Source of the DNA: Charina bottae
Taxonomy: Eukaryota; Chordata; Lepidosauria; Squamata; Charinaidae
NCBI GenBank assembly: GCA_023362775.1
Contig: JALMGJ010000011.1
Span: 26,087,501 to 26,151,500, forward strand
DNA length: 64,000 bases
Reading direction: 5' to 3'
In this document: piece after piece, positions 20,550-32,400 of the stretch
How the letters are laid out: every line of letters starts with the position of its first letter
Position numbering within the stretch: position 1 is the stretch's first letter
Translations under genes and position numbers: made by a program
Notes under the pieces: generated by a model
Database searches by the model: none
What the model was told of the DNA's origin: nothing
The model's input: only the letters and a program-made list of their open reading frames with translations

Positions 20550-22370
20550 TATTGTCGAAGGCTTTCACGGCCGGAGTTCGATGGCTGTTGTGGGTCTTCC
20601 GGGCTGTGTGGCCGTGTTCTGGAAGTTGTGGTTCCTAACGTTTCGCCAGCATCTGTGGCCAGCATCTTCAGAGGGCAGGAGCACAGACAGAAGCAAAATC
20701 TCTGTGCCCAGGTAGAGTGGCAATGTTCTATTTATAGAGCTAAATTATAGGAGATTAGGTGGGGTTTTTTATTGTAACTGTGCTGGTGTTTGTGAATTTC
20801 AATGGCTTCTCTGTATAATCTGGTGTAGTGGCTTTTGGTGTTGTCCAGTATTTCTGTGTTTTCAAATAGGATTTTGTGTCCCGTTTGCTTGAGAGCATGT
20901 TCAGCTACTGAAGATTTTTCCGGTTGCTGTAGTCTGCAGTGTCTTTCATGTTCTTTTATCCTGGTGTGAATGCTTCGTTTTGTGGTTCCGATGTATACTT
21001 GTCCACAGCTGCATGGTATGCGGTATACTCCTGCAGCGGTGCGGGGGTCCCTTTTGTCTTTTGCTGATTTTAGCATTTGTTGTATTTTTCTGGTGGGTCT
21101 GAAGACTGTTTGAAAGTTGTGTTTTTCCATCAGTTTTCCCATGCGGTCAGTGACTCCTTTGATGTAGGGCAGGAATACTTTGTTTGTGTGGGGCTGTTTT
21201 TCTTCAGTTGGATGTTGTTTTCTTGGTTTGATGGCTCTTTTTATTTCATTCTTGGAATAGCCATTCGCCTGTAGGACCCAATTCAGATGGTTAAGTCCAT
21301 TGTTGAGAAATTGGGTTTCACAGTTTCGATTAGCACGATCCACCAAGGTTTTGATCATGCCTCTCTTTTGTCGTGGGTGGTGATTGGAACTTTTGTGTAG
21401 ATACCGGTCTGTATGGGTGGGTTTTCTGTATACTTTGTGTCCTAGTTTGAGGTCCGGTTTGCGTATGACCAGCGTATCTAAAAATGGAAGTTTGCCGTCA
21501 GTTTCTTTTTCCATAGTGAATTGTATATTGGAGTGGATGCCGTTTAGGTGGTCCAGAAATTTCTCCAGTTCTTCTTCAGTATGACTCCAAATTGCGAAGG
21601 TGTCATCCACGAACCGGAACCAGACTGTTGGTGTAATGGGTGCCGATTCCAAAGCCTGTTTTTCAAAGTGTTCCATGTAAAAGTTTGCTATGACTGGGCT
21701 CAGGGGGCTTCCCATGGCCACGCCATCCATCTGTTCGTAGAACTCATTCTCCCATTGAAAGTAACTAGTTGTTAGGCAGTGTTGAAATAAAGCTGTAATG
21801 TCTTCTGGGAAGATTTGCTTGATGAGTGCCAGGGTGTCCCTTACTGGCACCTTGGTAAACAGGGAGACCACGTCAAAGCTGACCAGTTTGTCCATGTGGT
21901 TGAGTTTTAGGGTGCTGATTTTGTTGATGAAGTGTCCTGAGTCTTTGATGTGGGATGGAGTCTGTCCGATGTGGGTCTGTAAAAGGGTTGCCAAATGTTT
22001 GGATAATTCATATGTTGGGGAGCCAATGGCACTTACAATGGGTCTGAGTGGGATAGAGTCTTTGTGGATTTTGGGGAGTCCGTATAGTCTAGGTGAGAGA
22101 GCTTCTGTCTTGCAAATACGTTGTAGTACGTTGGGATGCAGGGAGGAGCTCTTTATCAGTGTGTTGGTTTGCTTCATGATTTTGTTGGTCGGATCCCGTC
22201 TTATTGTTCTATATGTGGTGGGGTCTAGTAGTTCTCTGATTTTGTCTTTGTATTCATCTATGTTCATAATTACCGTGGCATTGCCTTTGTCCGCTGGAAG
22301 GATGATGATGTCTGGGTCCGAATTGAGGGTCTCAATTACCAAGAAGGAGAGAAACGCCATAGAGACAACG
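20550..22370 (-). mobile_element. Penelope-like element, 5'-truncated, minus copy
   Basis: PLEs are retroelements encoding a telomerase-related RT joined to a GIY-YIG nuclease. The minus strand is open from 22396 to 20732 (554 codons). The first 9 or so residues come from the junction. RT motifs follow: ILPADKGNATVIMN (about 33-46), SFDVVSLFTKVP (about 173-184), GVAMGSPLSPVIANFY (about 225-240) and the catalytic FRFVDD (about 260-265). The GIY-YIG core GVYRIPCSCGQVYIG is at about 456-470. Compared with the plus copy it lacks about 150 bases before the terminus (HSYNKK jumps to PHLISY). The terminus carries a hammerhead-like motif at about 20630-20680. Confidence 0.9.
20630..20682 (-). ncRNA. 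hammerhead-ribozyme-like motif at PLE terminus
   Basis: On the minus strand: CUGAAGA, one unpaired U, a stem of GCUGGC with GCUGGC (two wobble pairs), then GAAACGUU. The short flanking pair UCCU/AGGA could form helix I. It has the same sequence as the plus-strand motif at 23970-24020. Confidence 0.45.
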
Positions 22371-24070
22371 TATTTGCAAGACAGAAGCTCTCTCACCTAG
22401 ACTATACGGACTCCCCAAAATCCACAAAGACTCTATCCCACTCAGACCCATTGTAAGTGCCATTGGCTCCCCAACATATGAATTATCCAAACATTTGGCT
22501 ACCCTTTTACAGACCCACATCGGACAGACTCCATCCCACATCAAAGACTCAGGACACTTCATCAACAAAATCAGCACCCTAAAACTCAACCACATGGACA
22601 AACTGGTCAGCTTTGACGTGGTCTCCCTGTTTACCAAGGTGCCAGTAAGGGACACCCTGGCACTCATCAAGCAAATCTTCCCAGAAGACATTACAGCTTT
22701 ATTTCAACACTGCCTAACAACTAGTTACTTTCAATGGGAGAATGAGTTCTACGAACAGATGGATGGCGTGGCCATGGGAAGCCCCCTGAGCCCAGTCATA
22801 GCAAACTTTTACATGGAACACTTTGAAAAACAGGCTTTGGAATCGGCACCCATTACACCAACAGTCTGGTTCCGGTTCGTGGATGACACCTTCGCAATTT
22901 GGAGTCATACTGAAGAAGAACTGGAGAAATTTCTGGACCACCTAAACGGCATCCACCCCAATATACAATTCACTATGGAAAAAGAAACGGACGGCAAACT
23001 TCCATTTTTAGATACGCTGGTCATACGCAAACCAGACCTCAAACTAGGACACAAAGTATACAGAAAACCCACCCATACAGACCGGTATCTGCACAAAAAT
23101 TCCAATCACCACCCACGACAAGAGAGGCATGATCAAAACCTTGGTGGATCGTGCTAATCGAAACTGTGAAACCCAATTTCTCAACAATGAACTTAACCAT
23201 CTGAATTGGGTCCTACAGGCGAATGGCTATTCCAAGAATGAAATAAAAAGAGCCATCAAACCAAGAAAACAACATCCAACTGAAGAAAAACAGCCCCCCA
23301 CAAACAAAGTATTCCTGCCCTACATCAAAGGAGTCACTGACCGCATGGGAAAACTGATGGAAAAACACAACTTTCAAACAGTCTTCAGACCCACCAGAAA
23401 AATACAACAAATGCTAAAATCAGCTAAAGACAAAAGGGACCCCCGCACCGCTGCAGGAGTATACCGCATACCATGCAGCTGCGGACAAGTATACATCGGA
23501 ACCACAAAACGAAGCATTCACACCAGGATAAAAGAACATGAAAGACACTGCAGACTACAGCAACCGGAAAAATCTTCAGTAGCTGAACATGCTCTCAAGC
23601 AAACAGGACACAAAATCCTATTTGAAAACACAGAAATACTGGACAACACCAAAAGCCACTACACCAGATTATACAGAGAAGCCATTGAAATTCACAAACA
23701 CCAGCACAGTTACAATAAAAAAGAAGAAAGTTTAAAAATTAGCAAAACCTGGCTACCAGTCCTGAAAAACACAGTCTGCAAAAGGTCAACGAACTCAGTC
23801 CAACCACCATTGTGGGAATACTTCTCACAATGAACATGCTAATCACGCTCATCAGCCACTCGTTAACATTTCAACACAACAAAAAACCCCACCTAATCTC
23901 CTATAATTTAGCTCTATAAATAGAACATTGCCACTCTACCTGGGCACAGAGATTTTGCTTCTATCTGTGCTCCTGCCCCCTGAAGATGCTGGCCACAGAT
24001 GCTGGCGAAACGTTAGGAACCACAACTTCCAGAACACGGCCACACAGCCCGGAAGACCCACAACAGCCAT
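22371..24070 (+). mobile_element. Penelope-like element, 5'-truncated, plus copy
   Basis: The near-identical inverted partner starts at the RT segment KTEALSPRLYGLPKIHKDS. Open frames 22495-23157 (RT, FRFVDD box) and 23129-23833 (connector, then GVYRIPCSCGQVYIG) are joined by a small frameshift near HHPRQ(K/E)R at about 23120-23130. After the stop comes a longer 3' region than in the minus copy, then the terminus with the hammerhead-like motif at 23970-24020. Its 5' end abuts the 5' end of the minus copy, so the pair forms a large palindrome with arms of about 1.6 kb and a centre of about 250 bases. Confidence 0.9.
23970..24020 (+). ncRNA. hammerhead-ribozyme-like motif at PLE terminus
   Basis: Core CUGAAGA starts at 23980, followed by an unpaired U, a 6-bp stem II around loop CACAGAU, GAAA at 24007-24010 and then CGUU. 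Helix III would be only two pairs (AC/GU), as reported for PLE hammerheads, which are thought to work as dimers. UCCU before and AGGA after can form helix I. The extra base before stem II departs from the canonical core. Confidence 0.5.
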
Positions 24071-24320
24071 ACCTAATACTGCTTCCTCCTCCTATTTTCC
24101 CCACAACAACCCTGTGAGGCGAGTTGGGGTGAGAGGGGGTGACTGGCCCAAGGTCACCCAGCCGGCTTTCACGCCTAAGGCGGGACTAGAACTCACAGAC
24201 TCCTAGTTTCTAGCCCAGCACCTTAACCAAACTGCCTAGCCTAAATATGATTTGAAATGCAGTATGGAATTTCCTACGTGTGAACTATTCCTGTGATACA
24301 CAATAAAATATTCATTCCAG

Positions 24321-24612
24321 GATGATTCCAAAGAATTATCAACACATCCTGGCCTTGGCCTTTGCAGTAAAGAAGATTAATGATAATCCTCAAATACTAC
24401 CCAATATCACTTTGGGATTCCAAATTTTTGACAATTACTACAGTGCAAAATGGACATACCATTCCACTATGATACTTATATATATGCTGGAAAAATTTTT
24501 TCCAAATTATAATTGCAACATGGAAAAGAAGCTGATTGCAGTGATTGGTGGATTGGATTCTGTTACTTCCCTTGATATGAGGATTCTCCTGGATATCTAC
24601 AAGATTCCTCAG
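24321..24612 (+). CDS. VMN2R-like: V2R gene 2, exon 2
   Basis: Start of the ligand-binding venus-flytrap domain (residues about 73-170 of the model). It is preceded by acceptor ttcattccAG (24319-24320). One base completes the split Leu codon of exon 1, then [20 protein letters not shown]. It continues [16 protein letters not shown] and [14 protein letters not shown] and ends YKIPQ in phase 0 at donor CAG|GTAAGA. At 292 nt it has the standard V2R length, is fully open, and equals its counterpart at 59783-60074 in length. It follows a dead exon 3 in the genome, which is the wrong order. Confidence 0.92.
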
Positions 24613-24654
24613 GTAAGAAATGCCTCTGAGGTTTCATGTTTCTTCACTTTTTCT

Positions 24655-25925
24655 CTAGGAAAATCTAGGAACAGGTGCAACTGGCGCACAACACGAAGGT
24701 GTGCTAAGGCGCTCCTAGCCTCTACTGCCACCTGCTCTTTGAGCAGGAGTTGTGAGTCCAGGAGGACCCACTGATTATGTACTAGGTCTGTCTGGGGCAG
24801 TGCCATCCCATCCAGCACCAAAGATGGCATAGTCGTAGAACCAGCAGGCCCTAAAACCCAAGGTCACTCAGTCTTGCCAGGGTTCAGCTGAAGCCTGTTG
24901 TTCCCCATCCAGACCCACACAGCCCCCAGACACCGGGATAAGACGTTCACAGATTGCTTAATTTGCCTGGGGCAGAGATATATAGTTGGCTATCATCAGC
25001 ACACTGATGATACCTGACTCCATGGCGATGGATGAGCTCACCCAGCGGCCTCATGTAGATGTTAGATAGGTGCAGAGAGAGCACCAAACACTGCAGCACC
25101 CCACATGGTAGGTGCCAAGGACGGGATCTCTCCTCCCCAGTCACCACCAACTGGAATCAACCCTGGAGAAAGGAGGCATACCAGCATAACTCAGTACTGC
25201 CCACCCTCAATCCTCTGAGCCGATCCAGAAGGATACCATGGTCGATGTTATCGAAAGCTGCAGAGAGGTTAAGTAGGACAAGGATGGATGCACAATCCCC
25301 ATCTCACGCTCGCCAGAGATCATGCAAAAGCATGACCAATGCCATTTCCATCCCATACCCATGTCTGAATCCCAAGTGAAAGGGGTCCAGATAATCTGCT
25401 TCATCCAACATCCTCTGAAGCTGCTGTGCAACCACCTTCTCCATCACCTTCCAAGAAAGGGGAGGTTAGATACTGGATGAAAATTGTCTAGTATGGTGGG
25501 ATCCAGTGATGTCTTCTTGATGAGGAGGTGAACCACATCCTCTTTAAGAAGTAAAGGAACAACCCACTCACTCAAGGAAGAATTCACCACTGCTAAAACT
25601 CACTCACACAACACCCCCTGGGCAACTTTAACAAGACAGGAGGGGCATGGATCTAACGAGCAGGTGGCTGAACTCACAGTCCTAAGGACCCTGTCCACTT
25701 CTTCAGGCCCAAGTTCAAACCATTCCCAGGTAACTGGGCAAGACTCCTCCACAGGCATTTCCTCTGGACCTGCAACAAGGCCAGCATCCAACTCTGAGCG
25801 AATAAGAGATGCCCTCTTGAGTAGAGGAGACTTGGAGAACCTCCTCAAGGGCCTGCAAAATAATTTGTTCAGTATCTGTAACCCACAACTGCATCAGCCC
25901 ATCTAGCAACTGTCGCACACCCCTG
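24655..25925 (-). mobile_element. L2-type LINE, older decayed copy
   Basis: The minus strand shows L2 pieces in order: EVDRVLRTVSSATCSLDPCP (about 25760-25640), MHSSFRGCWMKQIIWTPFTW-like sequence, NIYMRPLGELIHRHGVRYHQ with CADD in place of YADD (about 25060-25000), then LVLDGMALPQTDLVHN and a truncated C-terminus adjoining exon 2's donor region. Many stops. It extends further 5' than the other L2 copies here. Confidence 0.8.
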
Positions 25926-26470
25926 GCTCACATTCACCTTGTTCATAACCGCACTCAAGTCTTCTTAGATATAGTGCTCCCAAGTTATGAGTCTCCCATC
26001 TGGTATGTGTGGCCTGTATTTTTCTCCCTAAATATAATACTTTATACTTCTTTCTGTTAAAGGACATTCTGTTCCTTTCAGTCCATTCTTCCAACCTGTC
26101 AAATCAGACTGTAGTCATGTTTTGTTAACCTGGGTGTTAGCCAGACCCCCTAATGTGCCATCTGTAAATCTGATATGCAGCATCATTCCCATTATCCAGG
26201 CCATTTATAACAAACATTGAATAATACTGGCTTCAAGACAGATCCCCAAAGGACCCCACTACTCTTCAATTCAATATAGATCCTTTAATGTTCACTTTCT
26301 GGGTATGCTTAGCCACCTAATTATGGACCTAGCTTACTATAGTGGCATTCAAACCACAATGTAAAAGCTTTTCAATGAGAATGCTATATGGAACCTTATC
26401 AAAAGCTTTGCTGTAATCAAGGTAGATCCTATCCACAGCATTCCCCTTGTCCATGAGTGACCCTGTCAAG
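25926..26470 (-). mobile_element. CR1-type LINE fragment
   Basis: Minus-strand translation contains IYLDYSKAFDKVPYSILIEK, a CR1 RT signature, and later GRMD.KEQNVL and LGSTIS pieces corresponding to the CR1 region after the catalytic box. Heavily mutated. Confidence 0.75.
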
Positions 26471-26539
26471 ATCAGATTTGTCTCACGTGACTTATTTTAG
26501 CAATCACAGCCATGTGGTCAAGAGGCTTACATATGGCCT

Positions 26540-27107
26540 GGGTAGGGCAGAGGTGTCTGGGACATGGTCTGGGGGTCTGATCTGAGATGAGTTTGATCTG
26601 GCTACTCCCAAGGAAGTGAACAGGGTTCTCTGTGCTGTCAGCTTGGTCACCTGTTTCCCGGATCTGAGCCCCATCTGAGTTATAAAAGTGGCCAGGGAGG
26701 TGACCTGCGGTTGGGTCCAGGGCATGGAGTTGGCCTCTTGAAAGGAGATAGTGGTGCACCGCATGCTCAAGAGGCCATCCTTAGACCCAATGGTTTTCAA
26801 CAACTGGTGATCAGTCTCCAACCTTCCCTTTTTGGTTGTTGAGAAGGTGGTCAGTCTACAGCTGATGAGATTCCTGGAGGAAACAGATAATCTAGACCTA
26901 TTTCAGTCAGGTTTTAGGCCAAGATTTAGTACTAAGACTGTAACTAAGACTCACAAGTCCTGATCCAAGAGCATGTGGCAACTGTGGCTGGGAATGCCTT
27001 TGCATAACTCTTGTGAACCAGTTGCGCCCTTTACTAAATAGAAGGGCCCTTCGGACAGTCACTCATGCCCTGGTGATCTCGCGGCTTGACTACTGCAAAC
27101 AAATTGT
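26540..27107 (+). mobile_element. L2-type LINE fragment, plus strand
   Basis: It contains FLEETDNLDLFQSGF-like sequence near 26870-26930 and the L2 block LRPLLNRRALRTVTHALVIS with RLDYCK near 27025-27100, with a large internal deletion between them. Old and broken. Confidence 0.65.
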
Positions 27108-27212
27108 CCACTGAAAAACTGTACTGATTAAAAATGTAACGGGCATAAGTAGCAGGAAATAAAAGAATTAGATGAATAAGTAGAAAAATGGACATAATGA
27201 TTAATACTAAGC

Positions 27213-28717
27213 TTATTCTCTTTCTCTTTTTAGAATATTTTTACTAGAATTTTTTAATATACTAAAAGTATACAAAACAAAATAAATGATAGAAAGTAAA
27301 AAAACAAAAAAAAAACCAGAAAGGGAATGGAAAGAAAACATACAGTTATGCCTTCTGCCTTTCTTTCTGTTGAGTAATTGCCATCTTATTCTTTTCCCCA
27401 TTCTTATTGACCCTTTTAAATCTCCAAATCCAGAAATTGTCAATTCAATCTTCTCTTCTTTCAACAAAAAGTCTATAAGAGGTTTCCAGTCTTTCAAAAG
27501 AGTCTTTGTTGTTTTTTCTCTCACCAGACTGGTCAGCTTTGCCATTTCTGCAAGTTCAGTTAATGTTATAATTCAGTCTTCCGCTGTAGGTATTTCATTG
27601 CTTTTCCAGCTTCTTGCATACAAATATCTTGCCACAGTTACATATAAAATATTAACTTCCCATATTTCTTTTCTAATTCCTTTTCCATAAAACCCAATAG
27701 GAATAATTCTGGTTTCATCATGATGTTAGTCCACAATATCTTTTACATCATTGTATGGATTTGCACCCAACATTTCTTTGTTTTTTCACAAGTCCACTGT
27801 GCATGATAAAAAGCCCCTATTCCAACACTGGTTTGATATTGCTTTATAAATTTTATACAATTTAGCTGGTGTCCTATACAATTGGTACATTATTTTATAA
27901 AAGTTCTCTTTTAAATTATAGCACAATGTAAATTTAACACCAGTTGGCCACATTTTCTCCCATATTAATATTATAACCAGCGTTTGCAGCCTATTTCACT
28001 ATACAGTCTTTAACCTGTTCATCCTCTGTGTCCAACCTTGGTACTTTGGCATTTTAGTTCTTATATGATCTTCATTTGTATATAACTCTGTTTCAAATTC
28101 AGTTTTCTTCTTCTCAGTTCCAACTCTCCTTTTGTCCTTATTAAACCGCTCTTTCATCTGATGATAAGAAAACCATTGAAAAGAATGTCCTCTTGCTAAT
28201 TGTTCTCTTCATCTTAATTTCTTCTTTGTCTTGTATTAATAAGTCCTCCTATGTTAACCATTCTTCTTTTTCTGCTGTTTCTCTTCTATAAAAAGCTTCT
28301 TGTGTGGATGCCAATAATGATATCTTTGGACACAGTCTGGGTTTATAAATATTCCATATTCTTAATAACAATTTTCTCAGGTAATGATTTTTAAAATCTA
28401 CATTTACTTTCACTTTGTCATACCATAAGAAACCATGCCACCCATACCTCAGATTGTTATAATCCAGCTCTAACATTCTCTTTACTCTATGCATAGAAAA
28501 CAACATGCAGCAAAGTACAATCTGAGATTAGGTACCCTTAAACCACATCTGTCTTTTGCATCCTGTAAAATCATGTGTTTTATGCTCATGTTTTCCCCCA
28601 CCATATAAACCTTGATAAAATGTTTTGCAAGGAGACACTTCTGGGGTAGAATTGTGAACTGGCGTTCTGCAAGTCGCAGGAGACATTACATCCAAAAAGG
28701 CAGCTGGATGCTGGATA
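27213..28717 (-). mobile_element. L1-type LINE, 3' part of ORF2, host of the copia insertion
   Basis: The minus strand reads, from the right, RMLELDYNNLRYGWHGFLWY, KNHYLRKLLLRIWNIYKPRL, then a decayed middle and AKLTSLVREKTTKTLLKDWK near the end: the C-terminal half of L1 ORF2p. The copia element splits the L1 at 28718. The remainder probably continues at 33811 for a short distance. The 27108-27212 gap has no recognised feature. Confidence 0.8.
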
Positions 28718-28722
28718 CAGAC
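28718..28722 (+). repeat. copia target-site duplication, left (CAGAC)
   Basis: CAGAC occurs immediately before the 5' LTR and again at 33806-33810 immediately after the 3' LTR. Confidence 0.85.
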
Positions 28723-29207
28723 TGTTGTATATATTTTTTATGTCTGTAGAATATGTGGCTGAGTTTTTAAAAAGCCAGGCCTCAAAAACTTTTTTCCTGT
28801 TTGGGCTCAGAGAGCACATGTTCACCCCCCACTCAGGAATGCTAATTGCCTTTCAGGTGCCGGCCAGTCTGAGAGTTTCTGACCAATCAGAATTAGCTGT
28901 TTGAGCTTTGCCCATATTGGGAATCTGTTGCCTAGGTGTTTTAGTCACATGGTGGATCCTGTCCACTCAGAGGCTGGTCAGGTAAAGGTTTAAAAATGTA
29001 AATGCCTTTTGTCCTTTTGTTCTCTCTCTGCATTCTGCTCTCTGCTATCTAAATGGCTATGTTAATCAACCATGCCATGCTTTGGCTAAAGAAGAAGATT
29101 CAAGGTTTGTTCCTATGTTTTTGTTTTAAATAAAGCAACGTTTTTACTACAAACTTATCTCTTGGTTTTTCCATAACTCTGATCACAAATTTTATAAAAA
29201 TACAAAA
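28723..29207 (+). mobile_element. 5' LTR of Ty1/copia element
   Basis: At 485 bp it starts TGTTGTATAT and reads, as far as I can compare, identically to the 3' LTR at 33321-33805. It contains CCAAT-like gaccaatcag, a downstream aaataaag signal and gttttttccataac near its end. Its 3' end, ACAAAA, is not the usual CA, but the matching 5-bp target duplication fixes the boundary. The internal region starts ggttctgtgcccag, the presumed primer-binding site, whose tRNA I cannot name. Confidence 0.9.
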
Positions 29208-29427
29208 GGTTCTGTGCCCAGCAATTGCTTCTGGATCAGAGACAAAACTTATGGAAAAATAAAAGAGAGAAGACAGCTGACCTGTTTTAGTCTGCATTTG
29301 GAGAGGCTTCTTTGTTTTTTTGAAACTTGCCGGCAGTTACAGGAAGTTTCCATTGGAGGCGGAGTTTTGCCTCGTGTTTGCAAGCCTCGTGTTTTTTGGA
29401 TTTCTACAACAGGGGAGAGAAGGAGCC

Positions 29428-32400
29428 ATGGCTGCTGCTACAGCTTCAAATTTTCAAGGTATGCTCCTGGAAAGGCTCTCTAATTCTAATTATTTGAACT
29501 GGTCTTTGAAAATGGAAAGTTTCTTGAGGAGAGAAAATTTATGGTCTGCAATTTCTGAACAAATTCCTCAGAATCCAGATCAAGCCTGGTTGAGGAAAGA
29601 TGAGAAATGCAAAGCCTCCATTATTTTGGCTGTTCAGGATGATCAGCTTATTCACGTGAGAGGCAAAGAAACTTCCAAAGACTTATGGGACTATTTGCGT
29701 GATTTATATGTGAAAACTAGTCCAGGCAGCAAGGTTATTTTAACGAAAAAACTGTACAAGGCTCACTTGCCTGAGAATGGAAATTTGCCTGATCATCTCC
29801 ACAAGCTTCAGAATTATTTTGTGGAACTTCAGGAACGTGGGATGGAATTTACCCCCCTGATGAAAGCCTACATTATGCTTTCTTCATTGAATGAGTCCTG
29901 GGACACTTTAATTTGCTCCATGGAGGGAATCCCAGAAGCTGATTTAAATCCATCGTTTGTGTCTACCCGGTTGCTTGCTGAGTGGGAGAAGCGACAAGAA
30001 AAAGCTGCCTCCATTTCTACAATAAAGTCTTCTCGTGGCCAGCAGAGGGAGCGGAAGAGCTCTGAATTTCAAGCTTCTGCATTATTCATCAGGCGATGCT
30101 TTACCTGTGGATCCACTGCTCATCTCCAAAAGGACTGTGTTCAAAAGAAGAAGACTTCTCGCAAGAAAGAAGAGACTTCTAGAAAGAAGATTCTTCATGC
30201 AACAGTTGTTGAGAACTCTGATAATAAAGATTTGTGGGTTCTTGACAGTGGGGCCAATTCTCATATATGTCACAATAAAGATTCCTTTCTGTCTTTGTCT
30301 AAAACTAACAAACAAAAAGTTTCCTTAGCAGATGGATCTGTATCCAAGATCGTGGGTGAAGGTGAGATCAATCTTCCATGTTTGGGGGAAACTGTTAAAA
30401 ATGTTTTGTTTGTGCCTAATTTTCAAAGCAATCTCTTGTCTGTGGGGCAGCTAGTAGCCTCAGGTTATGTAGTAACTTTTAAGAAAGAGGGTTGTGATAT
30501 TAGAAAGAATGGCAAAATGGTTGCAAAGTGTTTGCAGAAAGATTCTCTGTACATTGTACAAAATGCTGAAAAGCAGCAAATTGCTAAAGCTAAGGCTGTT
30601 TTTGAAAATAAGCCCTTGCACGATCAGTGCATCCATTTATTACATAGGAGATTTGCTCATGCTAATTTTAAGTACATTTCTCAAATGCCTAGTTATTCTG
30701 CTGATTTAAAATTGAAGTCTTGTGATAAATATCTAGACTGTGCAGTTTGCAAGGAGAATAAAACCACAAGGGCTCCTGTGAAGAAGTTTTCTGATAGGTC
30801 CACCTCTAGGCCTCTAGAGATCATTCATTCTGATGTAATAGGTCCATTTTCTCCTAGTCTTGGGGGAGCAAGGTACATTTTGACCTTCATAGATGATTTT
30901 TCCAGGTACACATTCATTTATTTGCTGAAACACAAAGATGAGGTCTTTGATAAATTTAAGGCTTTTGTGGCTTGGGCGAATGGAAAATTCCCAAGGCCAG
31001 TGTCTGCTTTGCAATCAGATCGAGGTGGAGAGTATCTATCCTCAAAGTTTAAAAGCTTTTTGTTAGAAAAAGGGATAGAACACATTTTGGCTAACCCTTA
31101 CACTCCTGAACAGAATTCTGTTGCAGAGAGAAAAGGCAGAACGCTGCAGGAAGCAATGATGTGTTTGCTGAAGGATGCTAGTTTGCCTTTTAGGTATTGG
31201 GGAGAAGCTGTTACTACAGCGTGTTATGTTCAGAACAGGCTGTTTAGCAGTGCAATTCAGGATGTCCCTTTTCATTTGTTCTATGGTGTGAAGCCTAAAG
31301 TAAGCCACCTCAGGGTGTTTGGAAGCACAGCTTGGGTCCACATTCCCAAACAGCTGAGGCGCAAGGGGGCTTCCAGAACAAAGAAAGCAATCTTTGTAGG
31401 GTATGAACAAAGTCAGAGAAGCTACAGGTTCATATTGGATAATCAACTGATAATTAGTAAAAGTGCTTCTTTTGCTGAGCAGAATTGGGACAAAATAAAC
31501 TCTAGTTCTTCAGTTGATTTATCCATGGGGGAGCAGCAAAGTCTTGCTGATGGTGATTTGCAGGAATCACCCAGTGAAGTCAATGATCAGGAAGCTGACT
31601 TGTCTGGAAAGTCAGAGGTTTCTGAGGTCAATGGTGGGAAACAGAGTGTAAGTCCTGTCCTACCTCGCAGGTCTGAAAGGATTAATAAGGGAGTTCCTCC
31701 TGATCGTTATCAAGTAGATGTTGTGAAGGCTTTTCACATTCACACAGAGCCTGAGTCTCTGGAAGAAATTAAAGAAATGCCAGCTGAAATAGCTAAGTGT
31801 TGGCATGAAGCCATGCAGCAAGAGTTGGATTCCTTAAAGGAAAATAAAACTTGGAAACTGGTGAGTTTGCCTCCCAATCAGAAGGTTTTAGGTTGTAGGT
31901 GGGTGTTCAAACTGAAAAAAGATTCTGATGGCAAAATTCAGAAGTACAAAGCAAGGTTGGTAGCAAAAGGTTTTGCTCAAAGAAAAAATGTGGATTATGA
32001 CAAAACTTTTGCTCCAGTGACAAAAGCTGAATCTATCAGGTTGCTTTTAAAGGTTGCTGCCATGTAGAAACTGTCTGTTTATCACTATGATATTCAAACT
32101 GCTTTTCTGTATGGTGACTTGGAGGAAAAATTGTTTATGCAACAACCTCCTGGTTATGAAAAAGAAAAACATCTTGTGTGTGAATTGCAGAAATCCATCT
32201 ATGGTTTGAAACAAGCCGCGCGTTGTTGGAATATTAAAATGGATAATATTTTGCAAAAATTTGGATTTCAGAAGGGAATTGCTGATCCTTGTGTGTATGT
32301 AAAAAATGATGAGCAAGGTGTAATGTACTTGTGCTTGTATGTGGATGATTTGTTGTTGCTCACTTCATCTGATGAACAGAAGCATTCCTTTGAGGTTTGT

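Larger units (their letters stand above)
20464..24235 (-). repeat. tRNA-derived SINE split by the PLE pair
   Basis: The SINE family of 1258-1515 is present as its 3' part (20464-20549) and its 5' part (24082-24235), with (TATT)n on the left and the tRNA-like head on the right. The site duplicated by the PLE insertion is ACCTAATACTG (20539-20549 and 24071-24081). The paralogous place in unit B lacks the SINE altogether. Confidence 0.85.

Noticed and set aside
21798..22691. 119-200 codon frames antisense to the PLE RT
   Set aside because: They are shadows of the PLE coding frames in the inverted copies; the sense frames carry the RT and GIY-YIG motifs.
27286..27690. 134-codon plus-strand frame
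   Set aside because: Antisense to the 3' end of an L1; the minus strand carries the L1 ORF2 end.
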